Assembly (NCBI GenBank): GCA_948567375.1 | Contig: OX419761.1 | Span: forward strand, 53,756,501-53,820,500 | Reading direction: 5' to 3' | DNA: 64,000 nucleotides | Origin: Lunularia cruciata | Taxonomy: Eukaryota; Streptophyta; Marchantiopsida; Lunulariales; Lunulariaceae | Shown: positions 21,331-31,723 of the stretch, in pieces | Position numbering within the stretch: the stretch's first letter is position 1 | How the letters are laid out: every line of letters begins with the position of its first letter | Translations under genes and position numbers: made by a program | Notes under the pieces: generated by a model | What the model was told of the DNA's origin: nothing | Database searches by the model: none | Seen by the model: the letters and a program-made list of their open reading frames with translations, nothing else

Positions 21331-22110
21331 TATTGGATACTGCCAAGCAATGAGTGTGGTATCCAAACGTGTCAAGGTAATTGACTCTGGAGCCTCATCC
21401 TCACACTCATCTCCTAGTGGTACAAAGGCTCCACTCCAAGCTTGTTGCACCAACCAATCTGCATGCTGCTACAATGCCTCCTATGAACTCCACAATGGAA
21501 CATCTAAGGTGGATGGAATAATCCCACTTGTACTCCAAATCCAAGTGATCTCCTCTAGTATTGGAGTATCCTCTACATGGGCGTTCCTCTCTAATAACTC
21601 CCCAGGCCAAGTAATTGCACCATTGAAAGCTAAAATTGATGTTGCCATGGTCTCGGACTGTAGTGAGCCAAGACTACCACTACTAAAGCATACTGGTAGG
21701 CAACATTCTTGTCCTTCACCAGACTGCCAACTTGGTCTATATGAGGTTGTCTCCTCCCAATAGTCAATATTGAAACCCATGGGATACAACATTGCTCCCC
21801 CAACTAGCACATCATATGACTTAGCTATTGATGCAATAGCCTGAGCTCTCACCACCGGGTTATCAGTTGGATGACTAGGCTGAACCTGAACAACAAGCTC
21901 TCCATGTGTGATGTACTATGTTGAACCACCACCTAGAGATGTTTGGATTTGAAATGGACACCTCTCCACATTGGTCTATCGTAACTCCAGACCAACTATT
22001 GCAACCTTTCCCAACATAAGGAGCTATGCACTAGAGTCTAACAAGACTCTTTGTGGTGTATAGACCTTCTTTGAAGGTCCCACCAAACAGAAAATCCCCC
22101 TCTAGTTATC
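21331..22110 (-). pseudogene. retropepsin of the methyltransferase element
   Basis: Aspartic protease-like region upstream of the methyltransferase. The active-site loop reads VLLDSSA (near 22035-22055; canonical DSGA, Gly changed to Ser). After about 70 residues comes SYDVLVGGAMLYPMGFNIDY, the counterpart of the second hydrophobic-hydrophobic-Gly motif. The following WEETTSYRPSWQSGEG and the long linker to ELFGG are open in 21855-21481 and 21453-21268. It would have cleaved the gag-pol polyprotein. Confidence 0.6.
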
Positions 22111-22834
22111 CAGTGGGACAACACCAGGTGTGAACCATGCTCTCTCAAAGGCCGGTCTAACTAGCAACTCCTCCTGTCTAGCCATTGTTGCTTGCCATAA
22201 ACCAATGGTCGTTGAACGGATCCCATGCTCCTCAACCAAGTTAGCTCCACTATCAACCACCTCTGCTCTAGTTGTAGGAACCACATCATCCCTACTCTCA
22301 CAAAGCGTGGCAGCCAATCGGAACACTGGGGTTGGGTCAACTCCCAATGTAAACATGTCACTTGCTGAAAATAAAGGGCACCGCATAATCAGCTGAGCCG
22401 CCCACAACATTGTGCTTGACTCAATCTATGTAGTAGCAGGTGGTTGACTAGTAGGTAGTCCATCATGCACCATCACCACCTACCACACCTGCACTGGGAC
22501 ATCTAAGAGCCATGGATGTCATATGCAATGCCTTAGATAGCATGAAAGAATGGGGAAGTCTGACCTATCTCCCAACCTCTCCTCTTCGTAGGTCCAACTC
22601 CATTGATGCTCCTCTAGGCTCTGGAGCATGTATTGCATTCCTAGTCATTGATGTAGATGCATCCACCTGTACTACTCCGCACATGAAGTCCAAAACATCT
22701 CTATCACCAGCATATGAGGTGGAAGCCTCAGCACCCGAATTTGATCTCCTTTGAGCAATGGCCATACTAGCCAATCTCTACTCCAACTGCTCAATCCGAG
22801 TAGCCATAACTATATCAAAAGTAAGGGTATGTAC
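22111..22834 (-). pseudogene. gag-protease linker of the methyltransferase element
   Basis: Open stretches 22774-22565 and 22410-22102 read on from a short coiled helix (TRIEQLE, RLASMAIAQRR near 22740-22800), as is usual after the gag zinc knuckle. No defined domain was recognised. At 22834 the frame is cut by element B and resumes at 26683. Confidence 0.5.
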
Positions 22835-24379
22835 TATAACACCCATTTGTATATGTGTGTGTATTGTGATATTTAGCTTGGTATTACAAGTACTTGAGAG
22901 ATATTATTTATATAGAGATAAAGGATAGTTCTACATTAGTCATGATTAGCTAAAGTTAGTCATAGCTAAGATAGAGAAATCTTACTTTAGAGGAAGTGGA
23001 AAAGATGAGCACCACTATTTTGGATTCTAGTGTGTTGGCTTGGTATTATCCTAAGTGTTTGGCTTTGAAGAAAGAGTTGAAAACTCTTGGGCCCATAAGC
23101 CTTTTTGTTTTGGATTCTTCTAAAATCCACGGAAAGTCCATGTGAAGGAATCCTTGACTTAGTAGTTAGGTCAAGATAAGATCACATGCTAGTGGAATAT
23201 GCCCATGTGAATAGATATTCCTTTCTACTTTTTGACTTTACTTGAATTTTAGTCTAGTAACTTGAGTTACTACAGTAATTAATAACTTTGGTGCATAACT
23301 ATTTCACAAGTATATAAACAAGGAGTGAGGAAGTACTCATCATCCTTATATTTGCAACTATCTCTCTCATTTGAGTTCTCTAGTGAGCAATGTCTTGAGT
23401 CTTGGAGTGTTAGCCTTGGAGGAGTATGATGGAGTTGGGGTTCCTTGCCTTCTTAGTCCATGGTGTGCTACCATAATAGCCATCAGAGGTTCATCCCGAG
23501 TGAGAGACAAGCCAACTCACATTTTTGGTTTTGTTGTCAGGACCTCTCTAGAAGGTAAGATAATGTTCCACGTACAATTCTATATTAGACAGAAGGAGGC
23601 TATGAGAGCTCACTTGGAGAGAACTTTAGGAGAGGAGAGAGTTGAACTTATGTTAGAGAATTTGGACCCATTTATATACCATGTAGTTCATTATGATGTC
23701 TTTGAGGTGATTTTATACATCTTGTATACTTGAGAGGATTTGGAGAGATTGTGTGAGATGGATTGCAGATTTTGGGGATTAAGGTGATTTTGGGTAAAAT
23801 CTCAAGTTTTGGATCTGGACTTGAAATTTTTACAAATGATAGCTTGGGTTATCCTTCAATTATTACACTTGAAATTATTATGAGAGCTGCTATGTACACT
23901 GGGCTAGAATTTTGGAAGTTAATAGGATAAACTGCGCCAACAATTGCATGCTCTCTGGAAAATTGTACAAAGTCTATCATTTCTTCAATTTTTAGTGGAT
24001 TGTAATGAAACTTTCCGAAACAATTAAGTGCATTATATCGTATCTTTTGACACAAAAATTAGACAGAGATAATTCTTGAGCAGAGAGTTATAAGTCTTTA
24101 AAGTGAGGGGGTGGGTTTTCAGACCAAATCTGAAATATGTGTGTTAAATAGAAAGGTGCCTCGGACAAATGGTTTGATGAAAAAATCTGAAATTTTTCAG
24201 CAAGGGACACCCTAGCGTTGTGATCAAGTGTGCAAAATTTCAGAGGACTGTGGCATACCAGTTGTGATATTTGATTGACATTGTGAGGAAAGGTCAATTC
24301 TATAGAGTTTAGATTTCATGCATGAGGAATGTGAGAGCAACAAAAAGCATGTTTGAGTGTTTAGACTCATCTTGGGAAT

Positions 24380-24853
24380 ATGGAGTGTCACCAAGAGTGG
24401 AAATTGAGGCTATGTAAGGTTTATCAAGGGTTTGAGGTGATTATAGGGGTGAATTTGAGGTAAAGAAAGTTTAGAATAGAATTTGAACAGAGTGTTGAGA
24501 GGATCCAAAACCCTACACCACTTAGAGGAAAGAGTGAGTCTAAATGCTTTTTATGGGGAGACAATGGACATAAGGCAAGCTCATGCCCATTGACTTTTGA
24601 GAGCAAGAGATTGAGAGAAAGGAGATGTTTATGTAACTTGGGTTTTCATGTTGGACCTTCTTCACCAAGATTAGGAGAGAGAAGATCTAAGACCAAGGAG
24701 TCGTGTGAGGTTTGTGCAGTGGAAGGACTTCCAAAAGGACATAAATGTAGTGGAGTAAAAGCACTTTTCAAGACTTTGGTGAAGGATCTTGGAGAGAGTC
24801 TTAGTACAACTACAAAAGTATTGCCACCTTCATCATCTAGTTCTCAAAATTAG
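24380..24853 (+). pseudogene. accessory zinc-knuckle ORF, element B
   Basis: Starts MECHQEWKLRLCKVYQGF and has one internal stop (after VNLR). It then reads RIEFEQSVERIQNPTPL and a knuckle CFLWGDNGHKASSC, in which C-x2-C-x4-H-x4-C is complete except that the second Cys is Trp. A second Cys/His cluster CEVCAVEGLPKGHKCSG follows; the C-terminus is Ser-rich (PPSSSSSQN). It sits about 230 bp upstream of gag. Together with the copy in element A it defines an extra gene of this family; function unknown. Confidence 0.5.
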
Positions 24854-25079
24854 TGATGGAGATAATCTTTTAGCTTATGGATAAACTATCCATGAGAGTT
24901 AGGTTAATATGCACTTTAGGATTTGATGTTGCTATAGAAATCTTGGAGCAACCTGAACCTTTTGTGTTCCCTAGAGTGGATTATTCTCAGATGATGTTAG
25001 TCATGTATATACTATATTAGTTACAGAGTGAGAGAAAAGAAAAAAAATTGAGAGAAAAGAAAGATAGTAAGGGGTTAAG

Positions 25080-26682
25080 ATGTGGAAACTTCTAGTTTTC
25101 TTTGGCAAGGATGGAGAAGATGTGGAGGCCTTTGTGAGAGACTTCAAGAGAGCTTGCATAGGAAACAATGAGAGGAGAAAGAATAAGTGGGCTTCATTAT
25201 TACCAAATTTCTTTGAGGATGCAACACTTACATGGTATGAGTCAGAATACCAAAAAGAAAAGAGGAAAGATGGGCAAGAAGAGTCTTGGGAGAGTTTGAC
25301 TTCAATACTCATTGAGAACTTTCTTCCTGATGAGAGTTATGAGAGATTGATAAGTGATGTTACCTTTCTCAAATAAGGAGATGGAGAGAAAGTGAGAGTC
25401 TATGTGGAAAGAGTGAAAAAGGTAAGTGTCAAGATTTTGCATAGTGTTGAGGAAGGGTGGGGATGATGTAGAGACTACAATTGGCATAGGGGCCATGCTC
25501 ACCAAGAATTTTGTGAGAGGATTAAGACCACAAATTAGAAGCAAGGTGAGATATGAGAAATCTTCTTGCAAGGTTGAAGCTATCAAGATTGCAATTCGTA
25601 TGGAGGAGAGTTTGGAAGGAGATGAGAGTGATTTGGTGGTGAAGGAGGTTGTGCATCCTCCTCAAGGTTTTAAGTATGGTGGAAATTTTGATACTTTGGT
25701 GGCAAGGGTTGCACCGCAAGTAGTAGTTCCTCCAATTCTTGCACCTCCACCAAAGGATCCACTTCAAACCATCACATAACAACTTGGAGATCTCAAGATC
25801 AATGTGGTGCAACTATGGGAGAAGAGAGAGGTGGATCACAATGTAGGGAGAGGGCCTAGGAGTTATGGAAACTATCCATATAGAGGAGGCTAACCAACCA
25901 ACAATTTCAATGAGAGAAATTTTTTTGGTTGTAGAGGAAGAGGCCATATCCAAAGGAATTGCCCAAATTCCACTAACTATGGAGGAAAAGGTTATGAGGG
26001 AGCCAATAGAGGGAAAGAGGAAGGAAGTGAAACCCAAGTGGCTCCTAATCCAAACAAAGGTAAGGGGATAACATCCATAGATGTGGTTGAGAGCAAGTAT
26101 GAGAAGTGAGAGTGCTCAAACTCCAAGGGTCTTAATTTGGAGCTTTTGGCACAAGAGAAGAAGAGAGCTCGTTTTGCAAAGAATATTCACTCTTCTCAAG
26201 GATTTACTCCAAGCAAGGATACTCCTATGTCTACTAGAAGCACTCACACCTCAACACCATCAACAACAAAGACTCCAAGGAAGAAGTTGGGGATGGAGTA
26301 CTTCTTGATTTCAAAGCAACAATGGAACTACAATGTGTTGGAGGATGTTGGTACTCACAAGGCTAACATCACAGTGGGCCAATTGATTGTTTTGAATCCT
26401 ACTTTGAGAAAGGAACTTAGAGGTGGTTTGAGTTCTACAAGGTGCAAGAGGAAGAAGAAGGCAAAAGCTCTAGTATCAATAGGGGTGGTGGATGCCAAGC
26501 AAGCACCATGGAAGGCTTGTAAATATGGCTCCAAGATTGATATGAGAGTAAATAGTCACAACATCAAGGATGCATTGGTTGATGGAGGATAAGGAGTGAA
26601 TGCCATGTCAGAAAGGTTGATGAGGAAGTTGGGTATGATACCCTCAAAACCTTCAACATCTGTGGTGAGCATGGCAAACAAC
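25080..26682 (+). pseudogene. gag and start of protease, element B
   Basis: gag begins MWKLLVFFGKDGEDVEAF at 25080, open to a stop at 25374, and then continues in frame-shifted segments (25426-25779 and 25865-26070). A degenerate zinc knuckle (NNFNERNFFGCRGRGHIQRNC type) lies near 25900-25960. A Lys/Thr-rich linker follows (26137-26592). Protease starts DALVDGG, then GVNAMSERLMRKLGM, with the active-site Asp present, and ends at the truncation. Element A is about as similar as expected for sister copies. Confidence 0.65.
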
Positions 26683-28001
26683 TGGAGCTCCATGAACTGG
26701 AGCTCCTCTACTACTTGCCATAGCAGCCCTACCACTCTGTAACCGAAGTGGTAGGGCTTTAGGTCTCTAGATTTAGGTCAAAGCACCGGTCACTAGTCTG
26801 ACCAAATTTGTGGCAATGCTCACACTGCCTCTGTGCTTGCTACAATGTACCAGAGGTATCTGGTCCGCTACATTGAGTACACTCTTTCCTATGGTGAGGT
26901 CCACCACAAGTCTAACAAGCAACACCACTACTCACTAGATGCTATTGACCCAAAAATGAAGGTAAGGGTCTAACTACAGTAGGCCTTCCACTTGCTCCAT
27001 AGGACCTAGGCTGTCCACCCTTGCCTCAAAAACCAACTAGGCATGGTGCACTTTGCTGCACTCTAGAAGAAGTAATAGCTATAGATGAGGTCTCTTTACC
27101 AAATCCAAATGTCACCACCCTCTCCTCCATCGTATTAAGCTCAATACACTCAGCCAAACCAAAGACCACTGCCAAAGTAGGCAAAGTAGATTGTAACAAC
27201 GTAACATCACAAACTCTATGTTGCAACTCCATGTCTAGTATCCCATACCAAAACTGGACTGCCTGGGCCTTAGTAACTCCTTGAGTGAAACTTATCAGCT
27301 GCCTCATGCAAGTGTATGCCTTGCATAGGCTCTCTCCAGCCTTCCACTAGAACTCCTACAAGCTCCTCAGCTTGTTAGACCGCACTCCTTGGTAGTTTTG
27401 CCTCAAACACTAGAAGAACTCAACCATGGGGTTAAACCCCGGTACCACACCACCTCCTACAGCAGTAGCTCCACTTGTGGTAACACTATCTCTAGCTAGT
27501 GCACCTCCACTAGCTCCACTAACATTACTCGAGCAAGAACTCATGGGTACAGCCAATCTACTCTTGGCAACCAAGCTTGAAGTAAAAGAGACATAGTTTG
27601 GAGACTAATACTATCTCCATAACTCAATCTCCTCCATAGCTCTCTTGAACTCATAATAGTCATCCATCGGTGGACCCTCCAAATGTTAAAACAACTCCTT
27701 CCATGCCATGAAAGGTGTAAACAAAGTTAGGTTCCACATCTGCTGCAGATCACACCACCTATCAAACTCCTAAATAAAGTCATCCAACTCAATGGTACCC
27801 ATTGTACTAGTGTAATGCCTAGGGCCTTTGGAGGCCCCATAAATCTCATCCATGTCCGACAATAATGGTGTAGACACACCAAGTGTACTCTCAAAATCAG
27901 CTCCTATGTCCAACTCCAACTCAAAGTCAATCTCTTCCCTCACTAGGACATGAGATATAGGCTGATATCAAGTGCCACTCCGAGTAAACCCATTGTGTAC
28001 T
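26683..28001 (-). pseudogene. gag of the methyltransferase element
   Basis: Minus-strand gag. The capsid starts near 27800 (MGTIELDDFI, WCDLQQMWNLTLFTPFMAW). A well-preserved part lies at 27307-27026 (LISFTQGVTKAQAVQFW, LAECIELNTMEERVVTFG). Two CCHC knuckles follow near 26925-26790: TCGGPHHRKEC and CEHCHKFGQTSDRC, the second with His replaced by Gln. Stops break it. Copy C2 is inserted just upstream and element B just downstream. Confidence 0.65.
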
Positions 28002-28458
28002 TGTGGTACCCACATTTTTCATTTTGGATGAGTTTTGAAGAAGAAGTGCCTTGTTGAAACCAAATTGAAACCAAATGGAGAAGAAATGAGTGGAAACGTG
28101 TGTTTTGATCAAGCTCAAGGGAGTAGACTTTGTGTTAGAGGAAGAAGGACTCAGACTAGATCAAACCCAAAGAAGTTTACTTCATGTCAGAGGAGGGAAA
28201 AACTCGAACCAGACGTCGAAGGAGGGTTTCTTCGCATCGGAATAAAGGTTACAAGTCAAGAATACAGTGGGGGCCATATCTCAATGACCACAAGTCCGAA
28301 TCAAACGTGCTATATCCCGTTGGAAGCCTCTCCTTTAGGGATTTCCATTGCCATAAAAATAACAAATTTTGGAGGTATGTAGAAGAAGTTACAAGCATTT
28401 TAAGTTTTGGGAGTAGATGTACAAAGTAGTTTGGTGTCTTTGAGTCAATGTGCCTTCA

Positions 28459-28499
28459 GACTTTGGACTTCGGACTTCGGACTTTGGACTTTGGACTTA
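28459..28499 (+). repeat. heptanucleotide tandem repeat
   Basis: About six units of GGACTTY (GGACTTT or GGACTTC) within copy C2; not seen in the other three copies. Confidence 0.8.
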
Positions 28500-28868
28500 C
28501 ACAACTTCGGGTCATGAGACTTTGCCTCAAGACTAAGAAGATGACTAAATCAAAGGTAGCTGGACCTCGGAGTGCAGTGAAGGTGACTTTGGGAATCTTA
28601 CGGGAAGCATTAGAGGAAGTTAGAGTAAGGAAAGAAGATATTTAGGATACCCATGATTTCAATTTTAGTTCTGATTGAAAATAAGATAGAATTAGAGGAG
28701 AAATAGCGATAGTGAATAAACCCAAAGTGTAGGATCAGACAATTAGTGTCTTCGGATCAGTTACATGAGTGATTGGGGGAAAGTGAGTTACAAATTGAAG
28801 GTGTAGATAGTGTATTCATGCTTTCAATTACAATTCTTGATGATGACACAATAGAATTAGTAAAGTAA

Positions 28869-29126
28869 TTGATAGTAATTAGACCCGATGTTGCAGAAGT
28901 AGGAGTACAAGTGTCATCTGACTTGTTATTTGATGCATTAGAGAAGAGTGGGTCAGGAGATAAGGATGTAGATGGATTACCCATGAGCTCAATTGTAGAT
29001 TGTAGTGTAGAAGTAGTAGAAATAGTGAAGGAATTGGTAGAATTAGCTATACCCGAAGAAGGAGAAGTAGTAGGAAGATCATCAAGTTTGGAAGCCGATG
29101 ATGAAGTAGACATTGGATTGGGATAA
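28869..29126 (+). CDS. C-terminal block of the unclassified element protein, copy C2
   Basis: Open 85-codon segment. It matches 5360-5145 and 40010-39795 on the minus strand and the decayed 19930-20166 region in C1. All are Glu/Asp-rich and contain LEKSG, DK(D/E)(V/L)D and a run of Glu-Ile/Val pairs (VEVVEIVKELVEL). Each ends (V)DIG plus two residues and a stop. Shared reading frame and stop show that this was a translated end of the large element protein. The Met at 28869 is probably internal to the original frame. Confidence 0.45.
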   Translation: MIVIRPDVAEVGVQVSSDLLFDALEKSGSGDKDVDGLPMSSIVDCSVEVVEIVKELVELAIPEEGEVVGRSSSLEADDEVDIGLG

Positions 29127-29924
29127 GTGTCAATTTTGAGTTAGGAAGAGCCAGATATGAAGAGATAGATTGTCAATTGGGATTTGCAGGTAGGAAAAGA
29201 TGTTAGGAAGCGGTGCATAGGTAGGAAGATAACTGTCAATTGCTTCACTATTTAAGAGTGCCATTTGTAGTATCATGTTGTTTAGTGCTCATAATTCTGA
29301 GAATAGATAAAGTGAAGTGCTGTGAAGTAGTGCTCGTCGCTTGAGCTTAATTCCGAGTATCAACTTTGCAATTGTGTTTGTGAGTGTGTGGAGAAATTTG
29401 AAGTGCAAGTCAGAGTGCTTGCTGGATGTTGGATTCCACAGCCTTGATCTTCATTCTGTGTGTTTGATCCTAAGTGAAGTGCAATCAAAGCAATGCCCTG
29501 ACAGATTTGAGAGGAATTGTAGTGTTGGTAGTATTTTGCATTTGTGAGTGCAATGCGAGGTTGATGTGAAGCAATTTTGATCAAGGAAGTTATGCCTTCA
29601 ATGGAAGAGTGGAACACAATTCTGAGGCAAAGTTGTTTTGCAGTGAAGTGTCGTTTTCAAGAGAGCCTAAATCATCACAATCAAGATTGTTTGGAAAGAA
29701 TTGATGGAGTTGTGATTAAGGAGTACTAATTTGTGACAAGACTGCACATCAGTGCTTGTTACTCTCTTCTGGGTGTGGTTTCTACTTGAGAGATTAAAGA
29801 AGAACTCAAGAAGAACTACATTGTGACTTTTGACTTCATATTTGACCAATTCTGACTCGTATCTTTGCAGGAACAAACTTTACTTACTCGATTACCGCAA
29901 AAGTGATATTTGCCGGGTTGTCAC

Positions 29925-31213
29925 TGTACTGCAAGGCTAACTCCTCTAGAATCCCCAACAAACTCTATCATGACAAAGTAACTGCAATAGCAACCACAAA
30001 CTAGAACCACCAATTGCAACCGCAACCACAAGTACCCCACCAAGTGCTAACACCACCAAGTGCCAACACTCACTAAACATCACCCACTAATGTAACTCTA
30101 ATTAAGATAACTACACTAGGGGAAAGGCAACTTGTAACTTGCCATCACAACACGCACTCTCACGATCTACAGGTTATCACTTCCTACCTCACCAAAGAGA
30201 AACAAAGGTAGTTTGACTGGTCATCACTTGAGCTTCACTACCGAGAGCACACCAGAGTAACAACGCTCTAAATTTAAGGCATCTTACACAAACATGGTGC
30301 ACAAACAAGAAGTAGAGAATGAAGGGGGTCCAATCAAAAGAAATCTAAACAAAAACCCTCCATCTCATAAAGCAAACGGGACTAACTCTACCACCATTTG
30401 ACATTTGACATAAGAGAAGTTCATATTTATGTCCTAAGCTATTGGGATCACTAAGAATATGATCAAACTGCCTCTCCTAGCCAAAGCTAGAAGTGTATAG
30501 ATAAAAATGGCATAGTCACTAGAACAACAAGTGAGGGTGGATCAGTTGGCTAGGGCACTAGTCTAGGAACAAGAGATCTAGGGATCAAACCCTATTGGGT
30601 ATAATCTAGCATGATGGGCAAATTTTACCAAACAATGACCAAGATCTACTCTAAACTAGTTAGCCTCACGCCAGCAAACTAGCTTGCTGGCCCTTCTAGG
30701 CCTTTGTAGCCTCTCATAGCCCTATGCCTTGAAGCCTCTATTCAACCAAATGAGGCCTTTCTTCTTGCCACTTCAAACCCTCTCCAAATCTAGTGAAACT
30801 CCTCTAAATCTACAAAACTGCTCCAATTCACGAAACTCCTCCAAATCTGGCCAAAATTTGATTTAAACTCCAGCAAAATCTGACATAAACCCTAAAGTTG
30901 GCTGACCGCCAAATCCTTTGCTAACTCTTCACTCGAGCCAAATTTGAAAAATGGGTTTCCCCAAATCACAAATTCACGAGGATAGGTTCCCAACTCCACC
31001 TTCAACTTTACTTGCAGAGTCCAACTCGCAACAAATTGGTCTTGCTCTCACCTCTTGAGCTCAAAAACACAACCATTGCTCAAAAATTTTCTTCTTCTTT
31101 GCTCAAAAATTAGCAAGCGCTTTCGCACACCATCTATCTCACTGCCAAATCTACATCAATTGAATGAGCTTCTGCACACTAGGGAAAACTTGAGCTCTGA
31201 TTGAGCTACCAAT
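29925..31213 (-). other. leader between 5' LTR and gag of the methyltransferase element
   Basis: No convincing ORF. On the minus strand a degenerate primer site TTGGTA-TCAGAGC, split by six bases, lies at 31193-31213, marking the LTR side of the leader. A tRNA-like SINE candidate is embedded at 30531-30605. The rest is unassigned. Confidence 0.4.
30531..30605 (+). repeat. tRNA-derived SINE head candidate
   Basis: A-box-like TGGATCAGTTGGC (30538-30550) and B-box-like GGGATCAAACC (30581-30591) lie in tRNA-like order and spacing, about one tRNA length in all. Plant SINE heads have this form. No poly-A or T-rich end or target duplication was found, so it may be a fossil or a chance match. Confidence 0.35.
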
Positions 31214-31288
31214 GATTAGCAAGTCTTGGAGATATCACCAACACTCTCAATTCCTATACCCAATTTCCCCCTGACTTCACTTCTATGA

Positions 31289-31723
31289 TGTAATCAGATT
31301 GTTTACAACTCTTGAATCAACTCAACTCAAATCAGTACTTGATCTGTCACTCTATAAATTGCCAAGAACTTGGCATTGATTTCAGTCAAACCACACCCAC
31401 TCTAGCTAAGAGAATCCGCCGGCCTTTGTCCACCATAGCCAAGAACTGGAAGGCTCAACATTAAAGAAGTGATATCTCTGGAGCTGCACTTCAAAAGTAT
31501 ACCCTTGGACTCAAGCTAGGTTTGGAACCTTAACGGTCCTACTGATGGCACACTCAATAGTGCAGATGGTGTGAATGGTGCAAAGTGACAGTGGGCCCCA
31601 TTGTGAAGTCATTACCCCAAACATAAAAGTAGTCTATGGGAAACTGCTAAAATACCTCTAACTACTATCATTGCAACTCTAATGTCCGAGCAATCTAGAA
31701 GCAACACTTCAAATGGCGTGACA
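31289..31723 (-). repeat. 5' LTR of the methyltransferase element
   Basis: Matches 3503-3952 in the same orientation, from TGTCACGCC (right end, 31723) to AATCTGATTACA (31289). If the degenerate primer site at 31193-31213 is real, the LTR extends to about 31214. The right flank (31724 on) does not resemble the left flank. Confidence 0.6.

Larger units (their letters stand above)
22835..26682 (+). mobile_element. Ty3/gypsy-type element B, 3'-truncated
   Basis: Same family as element A, opposite orientation. Begins TATAACACCC at 22835, then a leader or LTR with a TATA-like TATATAAACAAGG (near 23310), accessory ORF, gag and the start of protease, ending abruptly at 26682 after SMANN. The gag frame of the methyltransferase element continues on both sides. 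RT, integrase and the 3' LTR are missing, so LTR length and target duplication cannot be determined. A 15-bp tandem duplication (TGGAGCTCC repeated) lies at the right junction. Confidence 0.75.
28002..29924 (+). mobile_element. unclassified 6-bp-TSD element, copy C2 (internally deleted)
   Basis: Ends TGTGGTACCCACATTTTT and GCCGGGTTGTCAC, with perfect TGTACT duplications (27996-28001 and 29925-29930). Only 1.9 kb long: the conserved N-terminal domain of the large protein is missing. The C-terminal block (VSSDLLFDALEKSGSGDKD, VEVVEIVKELVELAIPEEG, ending VDIGLG at 29126) and the tail are well kept. The 5' part (28020-28645) diverges from the other copies and contains a heptamer repeat at 28459-28499. 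Confidence 0.85.
3402..31723 (-). mobile_element. Ty3/gypsy retrotransposon carrying DNA methyltransferase and PHD finger, split by five insertions
   Basis: Removing the insertions 4358-8067, 9012-14641, 17280-20962, 22835-26682 and 28002-29924 leaves one collinear minus-strand element: LTR, leader, gag, protease, C5 methyltransferase, RT, RNase H, integrase, PHD finger, LTR. Protein reading resumes across each inserted element. For example, the methyltransferase continues from 20963 to 17279, and the PHD finger from 8068 to 4357. All parts contain stops, so the copy is dead. Domain order and sequence resemble a family of gypsy polyproteins that bear a methyltransferase between protease and RT; methyltransferase capture by retrotransposons is known in some algae and dinoflagellates. 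No 5-bp target duplication could be confirmed. Confidence 0.75.

Noticed and set aside
23371-23733. 120-codon ORF in the leader of element B
   Set aside because: Similar sequence occurs in element A but in a broken frame. Likely LTR or leader sequence; I saw no domain and cannot claim a gene.
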